From an uncultured Bacteroidota bacterium (GTDB lineage: Bacteria > Bacteroidota > Bacteroidia > Chitinophagales > Chitinophagaceae), in contig CAIVEH010000121.1 of assembly GCA_903904855.1 (NCBI GenBank), forward strand, positions 62,001 through 126,000: a DNA stretch of 64,000 bases, written 5' to 3'. Under the pieces are notes generated by a model. The model was not told the origin of the DNA. It saw only the letters and a list, made by a program, of their open reading frames with translations, and made no database searches. Positions 1-6,899 of this stretch are shown one piece after another (position 1 is the stretch's first letter; the number at the start of each line of letters is the position of its first letter). The position numbers were made by a program, and so were the translations under genes.

Positions 1-63
1 CTTTTTTGATTCGGAATTACAGCCAAGCAGAATTGCTAATAACAGTAGTGTAAATATTCTCAA
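1..63 (-). CDS. lipoprotein N-terminus, cut by the window edge
   Basis: Reading the minus strand from a TTG at 63 gives MRIFTLLLLAILLGC followed by NSESKK, running off the window. This is a classic short lipoprotein signal peptide: a basic start, a Leu-rich core, a lipobox LLGC and a polar tail after the cysteine, so the product would be acylated and anchored in the cell envelope. No in-frame ATG lies just upstream, so the TTG start is the best available guess. Only 21 codons are visible and the function cannot be judged. Confidence 0.4.
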   Translation of the reverse strand, partial: MRIFTLLLLAILLGCNSESKK

Positions 64-377
64 CTTGTTTATATTATTATCGCCTGTAACGGCTTGTGAA
101 ATTGTATAGTTAATGAAATACCAACCCTATCTATGGTAAAAGATGATTCATAAAGATATAGTATCCAGGGATATTCCCTAATGACGAGATTGCAGGGTGA
201 TGGAACATAAGTACGCCGGGTCAGTGAGCTGAGGATCTGATTTTTGGGGTTAGGTAGTTTTTGAATCCGCTACAGATCATTGAATACCCCTTCGGCTATC
301 GCACAGGGCAGGCTTCGGAGAAGGGGTTTTACGATATTTCCGGATGCCCTGCGGAACATCCATAACAACAAGGATGG
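64..377. other. intergenic, no gene seen
   Basis: This stretch lies between the divergent edge lipoprotein and the 3' end of the broken dinD gene. The only open frame over it continues antisense into dinD and has no coding character. I see no RNA gene or strong hairpin. Confidence 0.5.
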
Positions 378-1217
378 TTATCTTTTCTTCGATTCAATCC
401 TTTTTGTTTCTTTTGCAGCCTGCAGAAAGTTTTCACCTGTTACCACACTTTTACCTGTTTTAGCCTCCAGTTCTTTTCTTGCATTTTTGGCTACGGCACC
501 GCCTTTTTTGCCTGCTTTTGCATTTTGCTGTAATCCCTTTGCCTGTTCGCTTTCGGCTATCTGCCGGGTGGAGAGTTCGGCGTGCGCAGTAAAAATCAAT
601 TCTGCTTCATTCATATGGTCGCGCAGGTTCTGAGATTTCAGGGTTTTCAGTTCTTTGTGTTGTTTTACGGTCAGACCCGTCCATTCCTGGTGGATGATGT
701 TGGTAAGCATTACAAATTCGTCACCTTCCTTTACGCCTGCTTCTTTCCAGTAATCGGTTAGTTTATTACGGGTTTCCTGGCCGGTCATACGCTGCTATAT
801 CCATTTTTCACTACGGCCCAATTTTTGCCAGTTTTCTCTTGCCCGGTCTAGGCTTTGAGCGGGGTCTGCAATTTCCTGCATCCTTTCAAAGCCCACTTTT
901 GCGAGCCATTGCTTGAATGGTTCGGCTTTGGGTGAGGGTATTGACTGGATGATGCGCAATAATGTTTGTACATTTGCTACATCTGTTTCGCGCATTTTAC
1001 CATCTGCCGCTTTTAATTTCAACTGTCGACAAACTGTCGACAGTTCAAGACCATCTTCCGTCTTTACCCGTATCTTCATTTTAAACCAGTAATCGCGCGG
1101 ATTGGCGCTACCTGTAAGCACTTCAACCACATCAATAATAGAAAAATACCATTGTTCTTCCTTTGCGTCCCAATAAGTGCGAACAGGTGTGTTTTCAAAT
1201 ATTTTAATGTTACTCAT
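378..1217 (-). pseudogene. dinD: DinD-family (DNA-damage-inducible protein D) gene split by one amber codon
   Basis: The two halves are in the same frame. The upstream half (795-1217, 140 codons) has the Bro-N-like N-terminal domain (YWDAKEEQWYFSIIDVV) and ends GRSEKWI followed by TAG. The frame then continues with CAG CGT ATG into the downstream half (378-788), which begins MTGQETRNKLTDYW and ends in a Lys-rich tail. Joined, the 279-residue protein has the usual DinD length (E. coli DinD is about 274), and family members commonly read KWIQQRMTGQETRNKL here, so the TAG most simply reflects a CAG-to-TAG change. The ATG three codons later could allow re-initiation. E. coli dinD is SOS-controlled, but its exact role is unsettled. 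A read error at one base is the alternative. Confidence 0.85.
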
Positions 1218-1248
1218 GCCAATTGGTTTTAGAATTTTAAATAAAGAT

Positions 1249-1264
1249 CAGTCCGTTCGGACTG
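1249..1264. promoter_or_regulatory. 16-bp perfect palindrome upstream of dinD
   Basis: CAGTCCG-TT-CGGACTG is a perfect inverted repeat about 32 bases upstream of the dinD start codon. It has no T-run and lies at the 5' side of the gene, so an operator is more likely than a terminator. It does not resemble the enterobacterial LexA box. The regulator is unknown. Confidence 0.4.
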
Positions 1265-1400
1265 GCATTAACAATTAAGCTTTTTACAGAGGTGGTAAAT
1301 TACTTAATTAAGCAATCAGTTGTTAGTAGAAATATATTGGGGGGCAATTGTATTATTTGGGATGAGTTATAGACCCTGCAAGGGCGGAGTCTTCCTGTTT

Positions 1401-1505
1401 ACAAAAACATTTCCGTAAGTTAGTATCGGCTTCTGCTTTAAATGGAGGGGCTGAATGAGTACTATAGAAAACAAGAAAGATGTTCCCACCAAAGCCTTGG
1501 CAAAT
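1401..1505 (+). repeat. direct repeat copy A: leader and first codons shared with the ydeI-like gene
   Basis: About 105 bases here match 2521-2625 with roughly one mismatch in seven. The shared part includes the untranslated leader (GTAAGTTAGTATCGGC, then AAATGGAG) and the first 16 codons (MSTIENKKD, then PTKA). Identity fades at the codons for ANIH here and ASAG in copy B. Confidence 0.85.
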
Positions 1506-2477
1506 ATTCATAAAACTATGCAACGAAAAAAAAGAATAGGAGTGGTGGGCCTTGGCGGTGTAGGCGGATATTATGGCGCCATGCTTGCCATGCATAATGA
1601 AATAGCTCAGGAATATGAGCTCATTTTTATTATGAGAGGCGAGGGCAAACAGAAAGTAATTGAACAGGGTCTGCATATCACCACCGTGAATGGCTCATTT
1701 ACGGTGCACCCAACATTGGTATCTGATACACCTGAGATAATCGGTTCACTGGACCTGATTATTTTTTGTACTAAAACTTATGACCTGGAAAATGCTGCAA
1801 TTCAATACAAGCCCTGTGTGCATGAGGGAACAATAGTGTTACCCTTACTGAACGGAGTAGAAAACAGTGAAATTCTGCAACGCATTTACCCGGAATCAAA
1901 AGTATTGCAAGGCTGTGCGTATATTGTCTCCAAGATTGAGTCACCCGGCTGCATTGTGGAACGTGGCAATTCTGATCAACTTTTTTTTGGTAATAAGGAT
2001 ATTGAGCCGGAAAAGCTGGATTGGATAGTTGATATTTTCAGAAAAGCCCGGATTAACTTTGTGTATTCGAAGGAAATAAAAAGGATCATTTGGGAAAAGT
2101 TTGCCTTTGTGTGCTCAGTCGGGACATTAACCAGTTACCTGGATAAGCCTACAGGCTTAATTCTGGAGACTGATGAATACAGAAATTGCCTGCGATCAAT
2201 GATTATGGAAATTATGCTTCTGGCTGAAGCAAAAGGGATCAGATTCAACGATAATTTTTTAGAGGAAGCCCTCCTGAAAATGAGCAAACTACCTTACCAT
2301 ACGACTTCTTCGCTTCATCATGACCTGAAGAATGGCCACAGGACAGAGTTGGAGTCATTACCTGGTTATGTGGTACTATCGGCACGAGAAAAACAGATTC
2401 AGGTTCCAATGTTTGACAGTCTATATGTAAACCTGAAGCTGAATACAAATTCGCACCTTTATGGGTCGGAATTATAA
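1455..2477 (+). CDS. ketopantoate reductase family protein (ApbA/PanE-like) with a borrowed N-terminus
   Basis: Likely an NADPH-dependent 2-dehydropantoate 2-reductase family enzyme. After about 25 leading residues comes a Rossmann dinucleotide motif (GVVGLGGVGGYYGAML), then FCTKTYD, the family signature LPLLNGVENSEIL, and WEKFAFVCSVGTLTSYLD in the C-terminal helical domain. The total length (340) is slightly over the family norm of about 300-320. The excess is the first 16-21 residues, which are not reductase sequence but a copy of the start of the downstream ydeI-like protein. Met22 (ATG at 1518, MQRKKRIGVVG) would give a normal-length enzyme and may be the ancestral start. Whether it makes pantoate for CoA or acts on another 2-oxo acid cannot be told, because this family has many paralogues. 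Confidence 0.8.
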   Translation: MSTIENKKDVPTKALANIHKTMQRKKRIGVVGLGGVGGYYGAMLAMHNEIAQEYELIFIMRGEGKQKVIEQGLHITTVNGSFTVHPTLVSDTPEIIGSLDLIIFCTKTYDLENAAIQYKPCVHEGTIVLPLLNGVENSEILQRIYPESKVLQGCAYIVSKIESPGCIVERGNSDQLFFGNKDIEPEKLDWIVDIFRKARINFVYSKEIKRIIWEKFAFVCSVGTLTSYLDKPTGLILETDEYRNCLRSMIMEIMLLAEAKGIRFNDNFLEEALLKMSKLPYHTTSSLHHDLKNGHRTELESLPGYVVLSAREKQIQVPMFDSLYVNLKLNTNSHLYGSEL

Positions 2478-2520
2478 ATTCCGACCAGCAGAGGTGTTTG
2501 TGGATTTTCTGAACCTGATT

Positions 2521-2625
2521 TCAAAAACAATTTAGTAAGTTAGTATCGGCTCCTGATGTAAATGGAGCAGCTAAATGAGTACTATAGAAAACAAGAAAGA
2601 TACTCCCACCAAAGCTTTTGCATCT
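2521..2625 (+). repeat. direct repeat copy B: leader and first codons of the ydeI-like gene
   Basis: This is the partner of the repeat at 1401-1505. Here the N-terminal residues run smoothly into the conserved family region (FASAGAWAQWL), so this copy is probably the original and the one in front of the reductase gene the derived copy. Confidence 0.8.
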
Positions 2626-3162
2626 GCAGGTGCTTGGGCGCAATGGCTTGGGTCCAATCATGCACAATCGGATGGTATATGGCTGCGGATTTTCAATAAA
2701 GAGTCGGGTGTAAAAACGGTTACCAATGCAGAAGCGCTGGATGCAGCGCTCTGTTACGGCTGGATAGATGGAAAAAAGAAGAAACTGGATAGTGATTCCT
2801 GGATACAGAAATTCACGCCACGCCTGGCGCGGAGTATATGGTCGAAACGAAACATCGAACATATAGAACGGCTTACCAACGAAAAGAGAATGAAAGCCGC
2901 AGGGCTGAAGGCCTTTGAAGACGCAAAGAAAGACGGGAGACTTGCGGCAGCATATGATTCGCCCTCCAATTCTACAACCCCAGAGGATTTTCTACAACTC
3001 CTTGAAAAAAACAAAAAGGTAAAAGCATTTTTCGACTCGCTGAACAAAGCCAACAAATATGCGATAACCTGGCGGCTTCAGACCGCCAAAAAACCGGAGA
3101 CCCGAGAAAAACGAATGAACCAGATACTGGAAATGCTGGCTAAGGGGGAGAAATTTCATTGA
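2575..3162 (+). CDS. YdeI/OmpD-associated family protein
   Basis: A 195-residue cytoplasmic protein of the YdeI/OmdA family (bacteriocin-protection, OmpD-associated). Diagnostic stretches are WAQWLGSNHAQSDGIWLRIF, the core LDAALCYGWIDGKKK, then FTPRLARSIWSKRN and IERLTNEKRMKAAGLKAFEDAKKDGR, followed by the C-terminal helical segment ending YAITWRLQTAKKPETREKR. The length fits the family (about 190-200). There is no signal peptide. The biochemical function of the family is not established. It sits about 100 bases downstream of the reductase gene and shares its leader sequence. Confidence 0.85.
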   Translation: MSTIENKKDTPTKAFASAGAWAQWLGSNHAQSDGIWLRIFNKESGVKTVTNAEALDAALCYGWIDGKKKKLDSDSWIQKFTPRLARSIWSKRNIEHIERLTNEKRMKAAGLKAFEDAKKDGRLAAAYDSPSNSTTPEDFLQLLEKNKKVKAFFDSLNKANKYAITWRLQTAKKPETREKRMNQILEMLAKGEKFH

Positions 3163-3206
3163 GTAAGACTATATACAGACCTCAAAAAATCAATAACATT
3201 CAGGTA

Positions 3207-3230
3207 AAGATTTCAAATCCCTGAAATCTT
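3207..3230. repeat. hairpin after the ydeI-like gene
   Basis: AAGATTTCA-AATCCC-TGAAATCTT forms a 9-bp perfect stem with a 6-base loop, 45 bases past the stop codon. There is no T-run, so termination is only a possibility. The AGATTT...AAATCT theme recurs in the longer hairpins at 23132 and 25636. Confidence 0.4.
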
Positions 3231-3375
3231 AAACATCAACGTTATCTGTACTCATTACAACAAAACGTTAATTCATTCCTTCATCCATTAAATTTTTCCA
3301 AAGTTCTTTATATAACTATAAATCATTGTATTTTCGTGTAGTGTTTATTTGACTTATAAATAATACCCACGTTAT

Positions 3376-3969
3376 ATGAATCCACCTTATACCCGCCAAT
3401 CAAAATGGGCCTTGTTATCAGCATTGCTGCTGATAACATCCTTTGCTAATGCACAAAATACTATAGGCTTTACCAAGGCTACAGCTTATGCAGCAATCCA
3501 GCCTGTAAACAAGTTTGAAAGTTATAGCTCCAGCCAGGCTGAATATTTGGGTTCATTGAAATATAGCTATGGAAGCAGGAAATTCAGGAGCGATCACAAA
3601 CGTGTTTGGGGATATGTAGGCCTTTCCGGTTTGGGCGTTGGGTTAGTTGCTTTTGCTGTTTCAGATCCCGGTGATTTTGCAGTGGCAATTGTAAATGGCC
3701 TGGCAGGGTCTAACACCCCTCCTACCAGCAGCAACCCTGTGAAGCCATCCTATCTGACCAACAGCCAATACGACATGTGGAACCTTATTATGATAGGCGG
3801 TATAGCCCTGGGAACTATAGGTGCTGTGATAGATTATTCCCAACACAGGTATGCTCTCGCGGAGAAGACAGGGTATATGGAGGCTCTTTGCTATACAAAA
3901 CAAGGTTATGCCAGGTTTCATGTAGCTGGCAGTGGCAATCAGATAGGGTTAGGGATTTCTTTATATTAG
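3376..3969 (+). CDS. exported or membrane protein of unknown function
   Basis: I do not recognise this 197-residue protein. It starts with a signal peptide (KWALLSALLLITSFANA, then Q at the likely cleavage site). The mature part has two strongly hydrophobic Gly-rich segments (about residues 78-98, VWGYVGLSGLGVGLVAFAV, and about 138-154, LIMIGGIALGTIGAVI) separated by a Pro/Ser/Asn-rich linker. The tail, ending IGLGISLY with a C-terminal aromatic residue, is reminiscent of an outer-membrane strand. An envelope location is likely. It appears to be a single-gene unit. Confidence 0.65.
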   Translation: MNPPYTRQSKWALLSALLLITSFANAQNTIGFTKATAYAAIQPVNKFESYSSSQAEYLGSLKYSYGSRKFRSDHKRVWGYVGLSGLGVGLVAFAVSDPGDFAVAIVNGLAGSNTPPTSSNPVKPSYLTNSQYDMWNLIMIGGIALGTIGAVIDYSQHRYALAEKTGYMEALCYTKQGYARFHVAGSGNQIGLGISLY

Positions 3970-4375
3970 TTTGCTAACCGGTTGAATTATGCATGGTGAC
4001 TATTCTTTATTGAGATCATCCGGTCTGAGCGGAACCCCAATTGTTAAAGATTGAATGCAGGGAGCAAATGAGCGAGGAATTAGTAATTCCATTCCATTTG
4101 GGCCGGGATGGCCAATCACGCAACGCGATGCAGCTGGGGTGAAGGTATAAGGCCAGAGCATTTGGTGGAAGCTATACAAAGCAGGAGCCTTGAGAGCGGG
4201 GAGCGGAGAGAGACGGTGCGGAATTGGGAATTAGTGATTGGGAATTGGTTTACCGATGCCCAATAGATGGACTAATTGTAGGTTCATTTTGTTGCTCAAG
4301 GCTAAAAATATATCTTCACTTCTCGAATTGTTTTTCGTGAGATTAATTTCTTTAAATCCTAAACTCATTACCGGG
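3970..4375. other. intergenic, purine-rich and unlike its surroundings
   Basis: The middle of this stretch (about 4040-4220) is richer in G and in GA-runs than its neighbours and contains short repeats (GGAATTAGTAATTCC as a palindrome at about 4077, and the phrase ATTGGGAATT twice near 4223-4246). No frame reads as a protein. An upstream extension of the next gene to 4238 is open but gives a signal-less basic sequence and was not used. Confidence 0.4.
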
Positions 4376-5521
4376 ATGGAACCTGTTGCTAAAAAGGGAT
4401 TGTACATCTCTCTGTTTATTTCATTGTTATTGCCGCTTTTACAGCAATGCCTGCCATTTATTACCAGTGGCAAGTTAATGGGTTATTTCAGTGAGTCGCC
4501 GGATATTACCTTCTCTTTTCAAAAGTGGTGGGATGGCTCCTATCAGAGGGCAAAGGAAAGTTATATTAATGATCATATTGGTTTCAGGCCAGACCTGGTT
4601 CGGAGTAACGGGCAAATCGACTATTCGCTGTTCCATAAAGCTAACTATGCGGGCGCTTCTGTGGGGCAAGACAATTATTTATTTCTCGATGGTTATATAT
4701 CTGCCTATTATGGCGAAGACTATGCAGGTTTGCCCAGGCTTAAGAAGCAAATGGTAAGGCTTAAGGCATTGCAGGACACCTTTGCAACTATGGGTAAGTC
4801 TATTATCCTCGTTTATGCACCATGTAAAGCCTGGTATTGCACCAGGTATCTTCCTGACCATGCGAAAAAAGCAGAACACCTTCCGAATAACTATAAAACA
4901 TGTGCGAGGTTGGGTGATTCGCTAGGGATTAATTACATAGATATGAATGCATGGTTTATTTCTATGAGAGAAAAAACGAGTGAATTACTTTTTGCAAAAC
5001 AGGGCATTCACTGGACAAACTATGGCTCTGTGCTGGGCGGAGACAGTCTCGTAAAATATATGGAACATCTGAGGCACATTCATTTACCTCATCCCTATTG
5101 GACAAAAGCAGAGCATACTTCAAAAGCACTTTATCCCGACAACGACCTGGCCAATATACTCAATACCATCTGGCCTCCTACAACGGAGACGTTCTTTTAT
5201 CCTGAGTTGCATTATACACATGATTCTACAACAACTAAACTAAAAGTGATCCATATAGGTGATAGCTTCAACTTCAACATGGTAATAACAGGTTTTATGA
5301 AAAATGTCTATTCAGAATGGCAATACTGGTTTTTCTTTAAAAACGTATTTACTAATAAATCTGACGACATATGGAAATACAATCAGATTGAAGAACTAAA
5401 CTGGAAGGATGAAATAAAAAAGGCTGATTGCATTGTATTATTGAACACTGTAAAAAATACTGATAATATTGCCAGTGGGTTTATTGATTCGGCTTATAAT
5501 TATTACTTCCAGGAAAGATAA
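4376..5521 (+). CDS. AlgX/AlgJ-like SGNH-fold protein
   Basis: A 381-residue protein with one N-terminal membrane segment (GLYISLFISLLLPLLQQCLP) and a periplasmic domain related to AlgX/AlgJ/DltD O-acetyltransferases. Family features are NDHIGFRPDLVRSNGQIDY, GQDNYLFLDGYI, VYAPCKAWYC, GIHWTNYG and the nucleophile-type IGDSFNF near residue 300. In characterised AlgJ/AlgX the catalytic triad is D-x-H plus Ser. Here the position two before the His is Gly (GIH), so either the Asp is supplied elsewhere or activity differs. I chose the ATG at 4376 (MEPVAKKGLYIS) because it places the membrane anchor at the N-terminus. No alginate genes or MBOAT acyltransferase lie next to it, so its substrate is unknown. 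Confidence 0.65.
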   Translation: MEPVAKKGLYISLFISLLLPLLQQCLPFITSGKLMGYFSESPDITFSFQKWWDGSYQRAKESYINDHIGFRPDLVRSNGQIDYSLFHKANYAGASVGQDNYLFLDGYISAYYGEDYAGLPRLKKQMVRLKALQDTFATMGKSIILVYAPCKAWYCTRYLPDHAKKAEHLPNNYKTCARLGDSLGINYIDMNAWFISMREKTSELLFAKQGIHWTNYGSVLGGDSLVKYMEHLRHIHLPHPYWTKAEHTSKALYPDNDLANILNTIWPPTTETFFYPELHYTHDSTTTKLKVIHIGDSFNFNMVITGFMKNVYSEWQYWFFFKNVFTNKSDDIWKYNQIEELNWKDEIKKADCIVLLNTVKNTDNIASGFIDSAYNYYFQER

Positions 5522-5865
5522 TAGAAGTACCTCTACGCATTTATTAGCACCACTATTTGCTTTATGGCATCCCCCTTCGAGAAAATAACAGATGATTCAA
5601 AGGGTGGTTTCTACAATTGTAACGCTGTGGTGTAACAAGTAGCACTATACTAAATTAAAGATGCTAGAACATAAAATTCAATTCAGAATTGATTCAAGCC
5701 ACTTCAATTTTCTTCAAATTCATCCTGTTTTTGAAGAAAATATATTCCGGTGGCATTTCAATCGAACTAACAAAAACAAGCTTCAAAAGACCCGACAACT
5801 TTGAGAAAAGGGTGGGTTGCATATTTAGCAGTGTTTGTATATATTTGATCCAAAACAAATTAGCC
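5522..5865. other. intergenic with a 12-bp hairpin
   Basis: Two things are visible: a perfect 12-bp inverted repeat (ATTTTCTTCAAA at 5707-5718 and TTTGAAGAAAAT at 5730-5741) and the promoter-like sequence at 5817-5847. The open frame extending upstream from the next gene crosses the hairpin and is not considered coding. Confidence 0.5.
5817..5847 (+). promoter_or_regulatory. Bacteroidota-type promoter for the 5866 gene
   Basis: TATATTTG at 5840-5847 matches the TAnnTTTG -7 consensus exactly. TTGC at 5817-5820, 19 bases upstream, is a near match to the -33 TTTG element. The start codon follows 18 bases later. Confidence 0.55.
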
Positions 5866-6654
5866 ATGAAAAATTTTTTTGGATATTGTATATCCATTGC
5901 AGCAATTGCCATATGCTCAACACATGTTTTTGCACAGCGAAGCGCCACTGAAAATGCCCAATTGTGGAATTTATATCAATCGGCTGTGCTTAATTCGGAA
6001 TATACCGACTCGGCTAAAATCTGGAATGGGTTACAGACTATCACCCATGCCAACCATAATCTGGTTTATTCAACTATTAATGGAGAAGAGTATATACTGG
6101 TTGTAACCTGGAAAGCAGTAAATTACTATGTGCAAACCAACACAGCACAGCCGCAGCCCTATAATACACAAGGATATGATATGTGGGTAACTACGGCTCC
6201 TGAGCTGAAACAAAAAGTAAGGACCACAAAGCCTACCGAGCTGGAATTGCGCCTGGAACAATTACTTGGCCTGCCACCGGTGGAAAATTATTACAAATAC
6301 TTTTTTGAATTCTGGGTAAGGCCGCAAGACCTGTACAGGCCCTGTGCCGACAATGAGATAACTGATAATGCCTGCCAGATTGCATTCCCACCAAATGTTA
6401 CCCCTGAATTTGTATCGTGGGTAGACAGCCAGCGCATCAGCAGGTTTTTTGGTGGAGATCCTAAAACCAGATATCCCTGGACGGAACTTGGATACACCTA
6501 CGACTGGAGTCCGGCTAATACAACACATCGTGGCTGCAGTGAGTTTGTGATAAAGAAATTTGCTACCATTTACCAGCGGCATTTTTACAGTACATCGGAG
6601 TACATTTATGGTGTTCCAGAAACTCAAAGCGCCAAAGAGGGTGTTGTAAAATAG
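5866..6654 (+). CDS. exported protein of unknown function
   Basis: A 262-residue protein with a clear signal peptide (MKNFFGYCISIAAIAICSTHVFAQ). The mature part is about 238 residues, hydrophilic, with conserved-looking WVTTAPELKQKV, ELRLEQLLGLPP, FFEFWVRPQDLYRPCADNEI, and C-terminal RYPWTELGYTYDW and GCSEFVI. The pair of cysteines in CADNEITDNAC could form a disulfide. I recognise the overall pattern as a conserved hypothetical protein seen in diverse bacteria but know of no function. The ATG at 5866 was chosen over the longer frame because it begins the signal peptide and sits behind a good promoter. Confidence 0.65.
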   Translation: MKNFFGYCISIAAIAICSTHVFAQRSATENAQLWNLYQSAVLNSEYTDSAKIWNGLQTITHANHNLVYSTINGEEYILVVTWKAVNYYVQTNTAQPQPYNTQGYDMWVTTAPELKQKVRTTKPTELELRLEQLLGLPPVENYYKYFFEFWVRPQDLYRPCADNEITDNACQIAFPPNVTPEFVSWVDSQRISRFFGGDPKTRYPWTELGYTYDWSPANTTHRGCSEFVIKKFATIYQRHFYSTSEYIYGVPETQSAKEGVVK

Positions 6655-6899
6655 TTTCGCAGGGGTAATACATTATTCAATTTCAGAGCCTGCCATCAAA
6701 GAACCAGTCTATATCTCAGATTCGCATGCAAAGATTTAATTGCCAAGACAAGGAAGATCCTTGTTTTGGAGCTGGTTATTTATTTTTGACCAGCTTCAGC
6801 CAACTGGGAACAAACAGATGATTTTCTTCAAACTATTTTTTATCAATTAATCTGGGTTAAACAATTTCATTTAGACAATCATGTAACTTTACTATATCT

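Noticed and set aside
280-633. Plus-strand 117-codon frame over dinD
   Set aside because: Antisense to a recognised coding sequence, with low-complexity hydrophobic translation and no family resemblance.
4238-4375. N-terminal extension of the AlgX/AlgJ-like protein
   Set aside because: The extra 46 residues are open by chance and would bury the membrane anchor; the ATG at 4376 gives a normal start.
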